64,000 nucleotides of DNA from Chamaecrista fasciculata (lineage: Eukaryota > Streptophyta > Magnoliopsida > Fabales > Fabaceae), in the NCBI GenBank assembly GCA_003254925.1, contig QANZ01052941.1:58534-122533 (forward strand), in the 5' to 3' direction. The notes under the pieces are model-generated. The model saw nothing but the letters and a program-made list of their open reading frames with translations. It was not told where the DNA came from and did no database searches. A program made the translations under genes and the position numbers. Within the stretch, counting starts at the first letter, position 1, and every line of letters begins with the position of its first letter. Below are positions 33,490 through 44,928 of the stretch, piece by piece.

Positions 33490-34764
33490 ATGTCTAGCAC
33501 AGTGGAAGCTGAAGTTGATCTCAACGCTTCTGCTCTGAAAGTCCTCCAAATATTCACTCTCAATTTGCCAGAGCTTACCAGCATTGACCCTGACTTCATT
33601 CAAAGCGTTGAACTTGAATCAGGCTCATTTGGCACTGTTGGCTTCGTTGTCTTAGCCCATTATACACTTGGTATTTCATTTCTAACCCAACTTCTTCTTC
33701 ATCATTATCATCATCGTCTTAATTATATATCTTCACTTACAGATATATGTATCCCTTTTCACTTTTCATTCATTTATTTTTCTTGATCAATACCACCTAG
33801 TTCATGAACTATATATATGTTTATGGTCCCTGAACTATATAAATACATGATTTGATCCCTGAAATATTTTAATTATCAACTATTTGGTCCCTGTTAGTGA
33901 CGATTTGGTCCCTGAATTTGAACTAATTTTATACTTTTTGATCTTTAAAATTTTACTAAATTAATACTACGGGTTCAAATCCTGGAAACAACCTCTCTGC
34001 AAAGTGGGGATATGGCTGCGTACACCTTGACCCTCCCCAGACCCCACCTAGTGAGAGCCTCGTGCACTGGGCCATCCATTTAATACTATTTGATCCCTGA
34101 ATCTGAACTAATTTTATACTTGTTAGTCCCTGAATTTGTACTAATTTCATACTATTTGGTCCTTGAATTTGAACTAATTTTATACTTTTTAGTCTCTGAA
34201 CTTATACTAAATTTATACTATTTGGTCCTTGAATTTGAACTAATTTTACACTTTTTAGTCCTTGAACTTATACTAAATTTATACTATTTGGCCTTGAATT
34301 GACCTAGCTAGCGACCAAATCGTTGACAATTACAATAATTCAGAGACTAAGTAGTATATTTTGATTATCCAAGAACTGATTAGTTAACTCGATGTAAATT
34401 TAAGGACCAAATAGTAAGTTTTCTCTATATCTATATATATATGTGTGTGTTTGACAGTTTGTTTATGTATGTATGTATATATATAGATGGGAAAGCTAAT
34501 GTAGCTAAGGCGGAGGTTGAGTCCATAAACATAATAGATTTTTCAGTGACGTTCAATTTCCTGGAGGGATCAGATCTGTTGGATGAATACAAGAGTTTCA
34601 AAGTAATCATCAAAGTGAGTCCAAATATTCTTTCAGGAAGTGTAGTGCATTGGACCATTCAATATGAGAAGCTTAATGATGAGATCTCTGAACCAACCTC
34701 CTTGTTAAATGCCTACGTTGAATTGAGCAAGAAACTTGATGATTTTCTTGATAATCTTCTCTAG
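33490..34764 (+). CDS. MLP-like protein (Bet v 1 fold), two exons, mosaic
   Basis: Exon 1 is 33490-33670 and exon 2 is 34487-34764 (278 nt). The phase-1 intron splits codon 61, giving 152 residues. Exon 1 (VEAEVDLNASALKVLQ, LTSIDPDFIQS) is nearly the same as in 31621. The first half of exon 2 (KAEVESI, NFLEGSDLLDEYKSFK), including the extra Ser codon, matches 44929. The end (KKLDDFLDNLL) returns to the first group. Glycine-rich loop ESGSFGTVG at about residues 43-51. The family role is as for the other MLPs: a small ligand-binding fold with no ligand predictable here. The intron contains a MITE, a 66-bp tandem repeat and a SINE. No disabling change seen. Confidence 0.87.
33970..34079 (+). mobile_element. 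5'-truncated Au-like SINE, 110 bp, 9-bp TSD
   Basis: It has a box B-like 'gggttcaaatcctggaaaca', then 'cctctctgcaaagtgggg', 'accctccccagaccccacc' and 'cgtgcactggg', the familiar body of Au-type plant SINEs. Flanks: TTAATACTA at 33961-33969 and 34080-34088. Inserted within the intron MITE of gene 33490. Confidence 0.8.
34089..34293 (+). repeat. Tandem repeat, 66-bp period, three units plus a partial
   Basis: Units start at 34089, 34155, 34221 and 34287 (partial), each beginning 'tttggtccttgaatttgaac' or a near form. Internal amplification of the intron MITE (whole element about 33823-34425). The hydrophobic open frame it creates is an artefact. Confidence 0.75.
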
Positions 34765-35040
34765 ATCGTCGATCAATCGACTCATCAATGATCATAAATA
34801 AAAAAGTTGACTTTGTCAGCTTCTATATATATAATTATGTGTGTATTTTACTGTTTTGATGTGTCTAGAAATGTCGTCATCACCAATATTGAGCTGAGAG
34901 CATCTGAATATGGCTCTACATAGTGTATGGGTTCCTACTTTTATGTATAAGCAATGTAAAATAATATACTTGTCATATTGAAATTAATATTTCCTTCTTG
35001 CTCTTCTGCTTACTTTTGTTTACATTTTTGCAACTATAAC

Positions 35041-35236
35041 TTCTTTTTTTTTGGGTAATGCTATGGGTTTACTCTGCCTATCCGTGTAATTAACGGTCTA
35101 AACGAAGACTAATCTCATTCGGGCAAAGAGACGAAACGATTGTGCCCTCCCAACAATGTCGACTCTAGGGATCAAAACTAAGTCCTCCCACCTAAGGTGT
35201 AGCTCGCCAACCACTACATCAAACACTTGTTGGTCA
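35041..35236 (-). mobile_element. tRNA-derived SINE with poly(A), minus strand
   Basis: On the minus strand: box A-like 'tagtggttggcgagctacac', 'ggtgggaggacttagttttg' leading to box B-like 'ttttgatccc', then a body ending 'cccatagcattaccc' and an A-run (T-run at about 35044-35054 on plus). It is flanked by an imperfect ~14-bp repeat, CAACTATAACTTCTTT on the left and CAACTATATCTTTT on the right. Confidence 0.62.
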
Positions 35237-36235
35237 ACTATATCTTTTGGTATGGTGCAAGCAAAACTGGTTTCATATTTTTTTTTTTTTGAATTTGATC
35301 ATATATTCTTATAAAAAAGTTTTACTGTTAGTCCTACAATTTAAAACTTTTTGCAACCATATGGAACCAATTGTGCAACCTAACAAAAAATATAGGATTA
35401 AATTTGTAACATGACCAAAAAATATAGAACTAGAAGTGTAATAAAAAAATTGGGACAGTTATATAATTTCTTAAGTAATTTATTTTTTTTTATTTTTTTT
35501 AATATTAAGATAAAAATATTGAAAAGTTATTTATCAACTTTTGACTACTCTTCAAATAATATAAAATAATAGAATGTAATATGATATAGGCAAACGTACT
35601 CCTGATACCTTTAAAGTATGGGGTAAATTTCATTTGTACTCTCAAATACTTTTTGTTCAATTGTACCTTTAATCTTTCACATTTGAATTAATTGTACCTC
35701 ACTCCTTAACTTTGTTAATGAAACTAACAAAAAATGCTAATGTGTCAGATTGTCAGCTAACTTACTTGATGGTTGCTGACATGACTTTTTTTTAAGACAA
35801 ACGTGATAGTTACCATCACATTTCAAATTTCTCTTTCACATGAGTCTCTAACTAATTAGAAATTAGTCCAGATTGTTTGTAATTATTAACAAATAGGTCC
35901 CTGCAACTAAGAAAATCGAAAAACCTCTCTCCATTGTTTTTCATTGTTCTGGCAACCACACAAACAGAGATGAAATTCAGAAATTGCAATCAATCGAAGA
36001 GTATTACTTGAAATGAAAACACAGATAGAAGTAAAAGATCTTAGAAATCAAAAATAAAAATTGCAGTTCAAAATCATTTTTTGAAACACGTTTTCTCAAG
36101 ATTTCGACTCGATTTCTTCCCTCAGGTTTGTCGATGCTCTTTGCCAATCTCACCTTTTAATTTCGCTCTCAAAACTCGACCAAAAACTCAAAAACTCCAG
36201 GACCCCCAAAATTGACGCTCTCACGTTTTCAAGTT
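35237..36235. other. Intergenic, old repeats only
   Basis: About 35640-35830 is a second copy of the 26560 repeat. The rest is AT-rich with no supported gene. From 36236 to 36595 there is a degraded TTATTATTTGGTCC-type MITE. Confidence 0.4.
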
Positions 36236-36661
36236 CAGTTGAAAACTAATTTTATACTTTTTGGTCGATTTATTTGATTTATCAGCATAAATATCCCTGA
36301 ACTTACACTAATTTTATACTTTTTGGTTTCTAAACTTGTAATAAATAAATACTATTCGGTTCCTAAATTTTAACTAATTTTATAATTTTGGTTCCTGAAT
36401 TTATACCAAATTTATACTATTTAATCTCTAAATTTATGCTAAATTTATATTTTTTTTGGTCCTTGAATTTGATATCAGGGATCAAATCATTGACAATTCA
36501 AATAATTCAATGACTGAGAAGTATATTTTAATTATTCAAGAACCGATTAGTTAATTCAATATAAATTAAAAATGAAATAATAAATTTTCTCAGAGATAAT
36601 TCTCCATAATGAGTTAATATACCTTGACTAATTAAACTGAATATACTGACCATCGAAATTT

Positions 36662-37209
36662 TTTTTTTTGGCCTGCAACATAATTCATTCAAAAGCAAGG
36701 CAAAGATAAGCACAGTACAAATAAAAACACAGCAAAATAATCAAATCTCTCCCTAGCATCAACAAGAAAACTAGAAAGAACATCATCTGACGAAGGTGGG
36801 GGGTTTGCAACCCATCCAAGAGGTCCTATCTTTGTGTCACAAATTGGCAAGACAATCAACTACCAAGTTAACGGATCTAGGGATCCAACTAAAACTACAA
36901 CCATCTAAAGAATTGGAAACACAAAAAAGAAACCAGATCAGATCCAGAACGCCTCCGCCACAAAACCCGCCGCAGAAAACACATGGACACGAGCAGAGAG
37001 CACACAGATCTGGGAAGGAAAACCACCGAAAACCATCTAAACCACCGCTGCAGAAGACACACAGAAAAGAGCGTCGTCGATAACCCTAATATAAAATAGG
37101 GTGAAATCTCTCATGAAAGAGAAAGGTGATCCTCACAAGGAAGGATTTGAGAGAGAATTCGACTCATGAAAGAGAGATTTTTTGGCGGCTAGGACTTATA
37201 CAATATGTT
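36662..37209 (-). mobile_element. Internally deleted L1-type LINE, 548 bp, 15-bp TSD
   Basis: Minus-strand insertion ending in an A-run (T-run at 36662-36669). It is flanked by a perfect 15-bp repeat TGACCATCGAAATTT (36647-36661 and 37210-37224). Near the 3' end the minus strand reads LVVDCLANLCHK-like residues, the usual RNase H-end signature of plant L1s. The 5' part (about 36900-37209) resembles a LINE leader with 'gaaatctctcatgaaagaga' blocks. Almost all of the ORF1/ORF2 coding region is missing. Confidence 0.72.
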
Positions 37210-37886
37210 TGACCATCGAAATTTAAATTAAGCATTGTAGAACACGATCTCTTGTTCTTTTATCAATGGATCATATTAATTAACTCTCGGGATAAGTAGG
37301 GTCTAGCTAGGTCAAATTTAAAATGGAAAAAATAAAAGTCTACTTAGATACGATCGATATATTGTCTTTTAGCAATTATTTTATGTCATTCACTCATTTC
37401 TGCATATTCAGCAAATCTTGTAAGATCTGGATTTGGTTTGCGAAAACAACTTAAGCTTAATGAAAAACATGTTCTCAAATATATATCTCTATGGCGTGAT
37501 ATCAATTAACAATAATATTTTAATTTGCCTTTGGCCAAGAATGTTGAATTAGTCGAGTTTTAGACATCACCATTATACACATAATTTTTTTTTCTTGGCC
37601 TGACCATTGTACACATATTTAATTTAATTTCTAGATAATTTAATGATAAATTGAATAGTTTAAATTGATGGTAATAGGTTTAATTAACCCTCTCAAATTG
37701 CCAAAATAGTTTATCAATTAGCTTACTTCATTTAATTTATCACAATATTTTTTTTATGATGATAATCTCAAATCTATATTGTAACATCCTCTTCGTTGGT
37801 CTATTTAATGATGTATTGTTTCTCACGTGGTAGTATATATCATTATTAGTATGTTATATATTAAATTCTCTATTTTTTTTGTATAG

Positions 37887-38547
37887 TCTTATATAGGGTG
37901 TTTGTTGGGTGATTTGAGCGGTTTTGAACAAAAATTTCAACCGAACTACTCATATCGGTTTGAAGTAATTCTTAACTAAGTGGTTAAAAATAATTTGTTT
38001 AACCAAACCAAACCAAACCAATAAATAGACGGTTTGGGCGGTCGGTTTGATCGGTTAAGAAACTTATTAGTTATTTTTATTAATTAATTATAAAATTAGA
38101 AAGAAAAAATATTGTTTTGGAGTAGTAAGCCTAATTTATAGAATAGATAAAAAATGACAAACAAGATTAAAGATATGAGAGGATGAAGTTGTAAGACAAA
38201 AAGTAGTAGTTAATCATTGTCTGAGGTAAAAACTTTTATGATTCAATAAGACAATAAAATAAAAAATATGATAAAATCAAATGATGATAAGAAAACTTTA
38301 ATAATCTTTTTTATTAAATATAATCACATATAACACTATATAAGTAAAAAAAACTATATATAAATATTAGCGGTCGGTTCGGTTAATTGTATGTTTAAAT
38401 TGTTAACCGAACCAAACCATCCAATTTTAATGCATTTTTAACCAAACCAAACCACTCATTGATCGGTTTAGTTTGGTTATTGCTTCGGTTCGGTTCGATT
38501 CGATTTGGTTTAGTCAAATTAATTTCGTTCGGTTTTGAACACCCCTA
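37887..38547. repeat. AACCGAACC-rich TIR element
   Basis: The left end 'agggtgtttgttgggtgatt' and the right end, complement of 'aggggtgttcaaaaccgaac', frame a body rich in 'aaccaaaccaaacc' and 'ggtcggtttgatcggtt'. A non-autonomous TIR element is likely. No clear target-site duplication. Confidence 0.5.
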
Positions 38548-40041
38548 TTAATAAAGGGACAATTTTTTTCGATATAATATTATTTCTTTTGAATGATGGA
38601 TTTTCTCTGTTTATCTATTTTAATTAGATAGGATAAGATTAATTATGTTTGAGTAAGATAAAATGATATAGACAATAAAATTTTCTCCCTAAGAATTTAA
38701 TGCATTTGCATTTCAAATCTCGAATGGGAGACTCTTGGTTCATGCATGCGCTTGGTGGATATACAATAGTTTAATATATGAATAATCAATGTTATAAGAA
38801 TCGGACTAAACCGAATGGTCCAACCAATCCATATGCTGTTAGATTAAAGAATGAGTTAGTTGAACTCTAAAAATTGTTTTGGTTGTTTGAATCATATTGG
38901 ACCAAAAATGATCGGACAAAATTGCTCATGTTTGGTTGGATTGGTGAATCGATAAAAAATTGTCCGGTAGAATTAAAATATTAAAATTTTATTTTGACCT
39001 CTCATATATTAACATTTTTTTAATTTAGTCCCTTCAAAAGTTTCTTTTCTCAATTTGGTCCCTAAAAAAATTTCTCTCTATTTAATCTCAAAAAAATTAT
39101 TTTGTTATCAATCTTAATGAAGCTATTGATAAGGGAAGATTGCTTCGATGGCCAAAATGAGACAACCTACAAGAAAGGCGTGGAGAGAGAAAGTGGAATA
39201 TAAGATAAAGTTGGAAAGTGACCGTAAGTACCTTTCTAATGATGACAAGAATTATCTTACTTATCGGCGTTCGAGATGTCTAGGAAACGATCATCCTTGG
39301 AGATTAAGTTAGTGAGATTGTTATTTCGATTGAAATACTTGGGGAGATGACATATTTTGTTTAAAAGATTTGGGGATGCTATATCAAACCTTAATTAGTC
39401 ATTGTAACATTAATTATTTATGATAAATTATTAAATTATAATTATTTAAATTTGTTATAATTCTAATATTTATATTTCATATATTATATATATTTAAAAT
39501 AATAAATAATCATTATTTATTATATTATCCAATTCGACTAACTAAATTGATTAAGCTATGAATCAAACACTTTTTAGTTCATTAAATAGTCTAATATAAC
39601 ATTAATATGAATATAGTGTAGGTTGATCCATTCGGTTTAGAGTCTAATAACTATTTAAAGTCAATCCATATGCTGTTCATTAAATAAAGTCAATACACTG
39701 AAATAATTATTAAAAGAATTAAATCGTCTTGTTTACTACTTTTTGTATCTCTCGCATACTCTCTATATAATTTTTTTTCATCTTCACGTAAATTTTATAT
39801 TTAATAAAAAAATTAATTACACCATTATTGCTACCAATTTGAAAATTATGTTTACCCTACACATTAATTATGTGATAATTCTTTGTCAGCTTTTGTTCGC
39901 TATCCACTTCAAATCTAAATTTTGGTCAAAAGAAAAACAACAAATCTCATAATTAGAAGACCCTCTACCCACTTCACATTTGCAGATAAATAAAATACAA
40001 ATGGACAAACCAACTAATCTTGCCAAATATGATCTTATTTC
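38548..40041. other. AT-rich intergenic with one weak repeat
   Basis: About 38790-38970 ('gttataagaatcggac', 'aaccgaatggtccaacc') resembles 46650-47180 and may be another TIR family. 39120-39310 is less AT-rich but shows no recognisable protein. Nothing else supported. Confidence 0.35.
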
Positions 40042-41260
40042 TATTGGGCTCTTTTCATTCAAAATCTAAAATTTTTATGAAAGTTGCTGATTTAAAAATT
40101 AATTTTTAATTGAAAAATCAAATTAATTAGGAATTGAAGGAGGTGATAGGTGTGTGTGCGCATCATCACCCAAGCAATGTGAGAAAAGGTGGTGTAAAGC
40201 ATCAGTCAAATAGAGAGTTTATAATTTTTCCGTATAAAAATTATAGTTGTGTATCATGAGTAAGAGATAAAGGGTTTAAAATTTTCTTCGATCAAAAATT
40301 GTATTGAGGAGAGTTTGTAATTTTGTCCGTGCTAAAATTACAAATAGTGAAGTTGTCCCAATAAAACTGTGGAGTTGAAATCAAAGCCTAGTTTCGGCTT
40401 AGGGAGAAGAAGGAAAAGGAAGGAAAACGTAATGAGAAGTTGGCGTCGATGGCGTGATGAGGAGACGCCAAGGGTGCAAGCACTATGAGGGCACGATGAG
40501 ATGTCGTGCAAGTGATGAGATGCTACGTTGGCAACAAGGAAATGCTAGACAAGGAAGAAGAGATGTCATGCAGGTGAAGAGATATCGTGTTGACAATGTT
40601 GTACAAGCGACGAGGAGATGTAACGTATGTGATGAGAAGATATTGTGTTGGTGGCGAGGAGATGTTATACAAGCAATGAAGAGGCGTTGTATAAGCGACG
40701 ATGAGATACCACACAAACTATTTAAGTGAGGACAAAAGTGTTCTTTGAGAATAGAGAAGAATGAAGAGAAGTCAATCTTTTTCTGATAAGGTGAGATGAT
40801 GTGGAATTTTGAATGAATGGAAGATTTGTTGGGGTTTTTTCATTCAAAATCAAAATTTTTATAGAGGTTGATATGTTACACTGATTTGCAAATTAATTTT
40901 TGACTGAAGAATTAAATTGATTGAAAATTGAAAGACGTGATGAATATGCATTAAATTGCAAGATTGAAGAGATGGTGTGAATTGCCTTTAATTAGAGGTA
41001 ATTCTTTCATGAGCTAGGTGTGCGTGCACATCATCACCAAAATAATGTGAGAGAAGGTGGTGCAAATCATCACCCAAATGGAGAGGATTTATAGGGTTTG
41101 TAATTTTGTTTGTTAAAAAATTACAAAGAGTGAAGTTTTCCCGATGGGACCGCGGAGTAAGTTTTGAAACACCGAACCATATTAAATTTCTTGTGTCATT
41201 TTCTCTTTTACTCTCCCTTAATTTAGTAGTTGAGGTCGGTATCAAGGCCCTACAATTTCC
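40042..41260 (+). mobile_element. Diverged pair of copia-type LTRs with a short interior (TRIM/LARD-like relic)
   Basis: Two direct, diverged LTR-like stretches (about 40042-40400 and 40827-41260) share 'ttttcattcaaaatc', 'atgtgagaaaaggtggtg' and 'gtttgtaattttgt' blocks. Their 3' parts resemble the solo LTRs at 14301 and 30018. The ~430-bp interior carries no retroelement domain but a minisatellite (40480-40715). Old; broken many times. Confidence 0.5.
40480..40715 (+). repeat. GC-richer minisatellite, ~19-24-bp units
   Basis: About ten degenerate units of the type 'gatgagatgtcgtgcaagt' or 'gacgaggagatgtaacgt'. The repeat keeps all frames rather open, which explains the overlapping frames on both strands here. 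Confidence 0.6.
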
Positions 41261-41432
41261 TAATGATTTTTCATAATATTTTATGATGATTTATGAGCTT
41301 AATTACATGATTTAAAATCTAGTTATGATAGTTTGGTTACACTTGTGATTGGTAACAAATTATGATTTCTAGTGTTTAATTATGTGATTTTTTTTAGTTG
41401 TATATTTATTTGGATTTTATCTCATTAATTAT

Positions 41433-41657
41433 GTGATTCGCCATCCGAAGATTTGTTCCTCTCTTTGCCAGAATTTTAGAAGCAACAAGTGGCCTATTGT
41501 TTATGAAATTTCTGTCAATGGATGTCCTCGATTGCTTCGGCCATGTTTGGAATCGCACATAGGAGCTTCTTCTCCTCATGCTTTGAATCCATTGGAATTT
41601 CTACAATGTGTCCATATTTCGTTTATGCCATTGCAGAGTATTATAAAAGGAAAATGA
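41433..41657 (+). other. Unrecognised open frame, 74 codons
   Basis: Encodes SSLCQNFRSNKWPIVYEISV and GASSPHALNPLEFLQCVHIS. The local base composition is more coding-like than its surroundings. I do not recognise a family, and there is no promoter or splice context I can support. It may be a captured gene fragment or chance. Confidence 0.2.
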
Positions 41658-41954
41658 CCTTAATACGAAAAATATAATTTTTGAGGATAAAAATCAATTT
41701 TTTTAATAAAAAAAGTAGATAGAAATTGACCAAAGATTAACGATAGTATTTTCTGGAAACTTGAGGGAGTAAAATGGAGCAAAAAAAAAAAATTGAGGGA
41801 TCAAAATAGAAATTTGGACAAAGTTAAGAAACCAAAATAAGACTTTGGCCATGAAATATGTTGACATTGAGTCATTGGTGCTGTTGAAATTTGTTTTAAG
41901 AATCGAGTGATAAACAAGCCATCCGATTCGCTTGTCAAAACTTGTTTAAATTGG

Positions 41955-42215
41955 ATAACAGTATATACACATTGTATGCGATATAATTAATAAGTAACTT
42001 GATAGTATCACATAAAATAAATTAATTGTATAAAACAATTACCCAAAAGATCCTTTATATCTACATCCGTTACATAATCTGAGTCTTCNCCAAAAGATCC
42101 TTTATATCCACATCCGTTACATAATCTGAGTCTTCAATTGGTAACTCATCATCTCTCACCTTAAAATTACATTATCTGGAGTTGTTCAATGCAAATCGTG
42201 TTGAACACTATTAGT
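41955..42215 (-). repeat. Inverted copy of MLP distal promoter
   Basis: This is the reverse complement of about 44616-44806, the region upstream of MLP gene 44929, including the 'ggtgagagatgatgagttac' block that only that gene has. It contains the N at 42089, flanked by an exact-length 46-bp duplication (42043-42088 and 42090-42135, one mismatch seen). No TATA box or coding exon is attached. Confidence 0.75.
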
Positions 42216-43380
42216 TTTTTGGGCCCTTAAACGGTGTTGTATTGATTCAATTAATTTAAGTTAACAAATTGATTGAGAGTGTGGAAAATAAATAATAATA
42301 ATAAAAAAGAAGCAAACACGAGTATTTCACGAATTGAAAGACTTTTCCTTAAGTTTGATTCTTACTTATCTTTAATCAATTAAATATCTTTGTCAATGAT
42401 TATTGGAAACATTATATATTAAACTAACCTCGAATACTAAAATACCTATAAGATTGATTTGAATCAAAATAAGCCTATTAAATATAACTAATCCACCTAT
42501 ATTATAGCATTAAAATTGCTTTAATGTTTAAAGTTTAAGTTCTTTAGAAGTTCCCTTAAGCTAGCAGATGGATAAGTCCTACTAACAAACACTAAAATAT
42601 TAACGCATGTAACAATTATGTGTCTAAGAGCAATTAAACTATGACTCATCTTAAAGGTCTCTGAAAAATCGATAAGACTTCCTAATATCTTTGTACCTAA
42701 TAATCAAGATTGAACAATTAAAATAGAATAATTGAATTTAAAAGTAAAAAGAACCAAAATAGCCATTAAGATGAAAATATTATAAAATTATTATAAAGTA
42801 GTTCACAATTCTAGAGAAAACAAAAAATCTAGCTATTTATAGTTAAGAACATATAAGAGAAATAGAGAAGAATCAATAAGCAAACTAGGAAATTTGAAAG
42901 AAATTTCCCTACTTTAGGTCTCCGGATTTAGATTTTGACTACACCATAAATTTCACCACGATTAGAACTATGAGATATGTTAAACTTGTTGATTTAATTT
43001 TTAAATTCAATTCTGGTAAATCTGCTGACCTCAAAATGACGTATGCATGCCACAAGTTTTGACGTCGTGGATGGCACCAACGGCCTCAGTGGTGGCACCA
43101 ATGCAGTTTAGTCTTCTTTTCTACTTAAAATGATGAAAAATCTTTACCTACAAAGTGAATAACAAGGATTGATCTTTACGAATGATGATAAAACTAATAA
43201 AAATATACTAGAAAAACTATAAAAATAGCTAAAACACTAAAACTCCCTAAAAATATAACAAGCAAACATTTAACTAAACCGAAGCTCAAATCTTATTAAA
43301 ACAACATTAAAAACCTCTCAAATAGGCCTTTAATAAAGTCTAGATAACTAAAATTTACAGAGTTATCATCGACTACACAT
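42216..43380. other. AT-rich intergenic, nothing recognised
   Basis: No open frame, repeat end or RNA gene supported. Confidence 0.45.
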
Positions 43381-43402
43381 ACTCGTTTAGTAAAAAAGAA
43401 AC

Positions 43403-43830
43403 TCAAATTGTCATGTACTACTTGAAATTTTCTCTAGTTTCTATAAGAACAGGGTTATATATATGGTGGCCACATGATTCTCTGACTTCCACTAACCCTA
43501 CTATCTCAAAGTATTTGAGTTTGTCTTCGAAAATGAAGAAAAATGTTACAAAAATCATAAAAAAAAAGAAGCTAAAACAAAAAACATATGCTCAAAGCTC
43601 AATAAAGTTTCCTGTCACTGGTCAACAGACAAAGGGTTGACTAGTGCCAGCTAGTGTGATGCGTCGCGACTCTATGTTGTGGTGAACACTAGAAATGGCC
43701 ATCATGGCTCGTCGACGGACCATCGCCAGCAACTGGTGAACACTAGAAATGGCCAATCGATCAACTCTCCCCCAACACAATTTTTAAATTAATTAAATTA
43801 ATAACCTATTTATTAATAAAGAAGAACCTG
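43403..43830 (+). repeat. Upstream block of the last MLP duplication unit
   Basis: Same succession of blocks as 29727-30012 and 30606-30710 ('gtactacttgaaattttctc', 'agacaaagggttgactagtg', 'gaacactagaaatgg' twice). No LTR insertion is present here, so it serves as an empty-site control. Confidence 0.62.
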
Positions 43831-43952
43831 AATATTAAGTTTGGGGTAAAAAACTCAAAGTGGGGATTAATATCCTTAGGGTTTTGGCTAATAATCCAAG
43901 CTTGGAGAACATAGCACTAGCATAATTAACTTGGCTTTGATACCATTACCAA

Positions 43953-44487
43953 TGTCGGATTTCGATGCCCCAAGACCCATCTTAGGAATTTAAATGCAAA
44001 ACATAAAACATATAACAAAAAAATGAAGTGGAAAATACTAACCTGAATACTCCGATAAGAACTCTGCTCTACTCGGCGATATGATGTTTATATACGCGTG
44101 ATAAATACGTTTTCCACAATCGATCGCAGAAGAAATTACGAGGCAAAAAAGAACTAACAAGGGTTCTCAATCAAGAGCTTCTCAATAAAGAAAATCTTAT
44201 GGGCAAAACAAATAATGAGAAAATACTCCTATTCATAAGAGAAGGAGAGAGCTAAAAAATTTTTTCGAAAAAAAGGGTTGATGTGATCTTAATTTGTTGT
44301 GTGGTGCCAAGACATGGCGTTGGCGGCGCCTATGGTGTCGCTAGCCCCATTGCGCTGCCCTCTCTTTGGACAACTTGTGGGGCCGCATCTAGGCCCTAAC
44401 TAGGGCTATTTTGATGTTTCTTTTTTCTCTCTACAATCTTTTTAACGAGCTATCCCTTGACCCAATCGAACTCACTCATATTGGTAG
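43953..44487 (-). mobile_element. Copia LTR remnant upstream of MLP gene 44929
   Basis: Starts TGTCGG. On its lower-coordinate side, 'ggctttgataccattacc' is the complement of a copia primer-binding site. Homologous to 23594-24324 and 30839-31340. Fragmentary, and older than the segmental duplications. Confidence 0.55.
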
Positions 44488-44837
44488 TGTTCAACGAACG
44501 TGGATCCACTATAATACAATAACGTAACTGAAAGAGAAAGGTATAGTTAAAGAGAGAAAGTATCAGAGGACTTTCTCTCTCAAAACTACAATTACAAGGG
44601 ATCCAAATTTGTGTTGAACATGATTTGCATTGAACAACTTCACATAAAGTAATTTTGAGGTGAGAGATGATGAGTTACCAATTGAAGATTCAAATTATTC
44701 AACGGATGTAGATATAACGGATCTTTTCGGTAATTGTTTAAAACTCCTATACAATTAATTTATTTTATGTAATATTAACAAGTTAATTATATCGGATACA
44801 GTATATACTCTTTACTACAGTATGCCTTAATCATGTC

Positions 44838-44844
44838 TATAAAT
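44838..44844 (+). promoter_or_regulatory. TATA box of MLP gene 44929
   Basis: TATAAAT in the conserved 'ccttaatcatgtctataaat' block, 91 bp before the start codon. Confidence 0.65.
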
Positions 44845-44928
44845 GTGAGGAGACAACACTAAATATTTGCACATTTGTGGGGATTTCATCATTATTGTTG
44901 AAACTTGAAAAGTGAATGAGAGAGAGAG

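Noticed and set aside
34090-34302. 70-codon hydrophobic frame that looks like a repetitive membrane peptide
   Set aside because: It is a translation of the 66-bp tandem repeat in an intron MITE; the periodic LxLxFLV pattern follows the DNA repeat.
40454-40729. Overlapping frames on both strands with Arg-rich or Ser-rich peptides
   Set aside because: Produced by the 19-24-bp minisatellite; no motif or conserved start.
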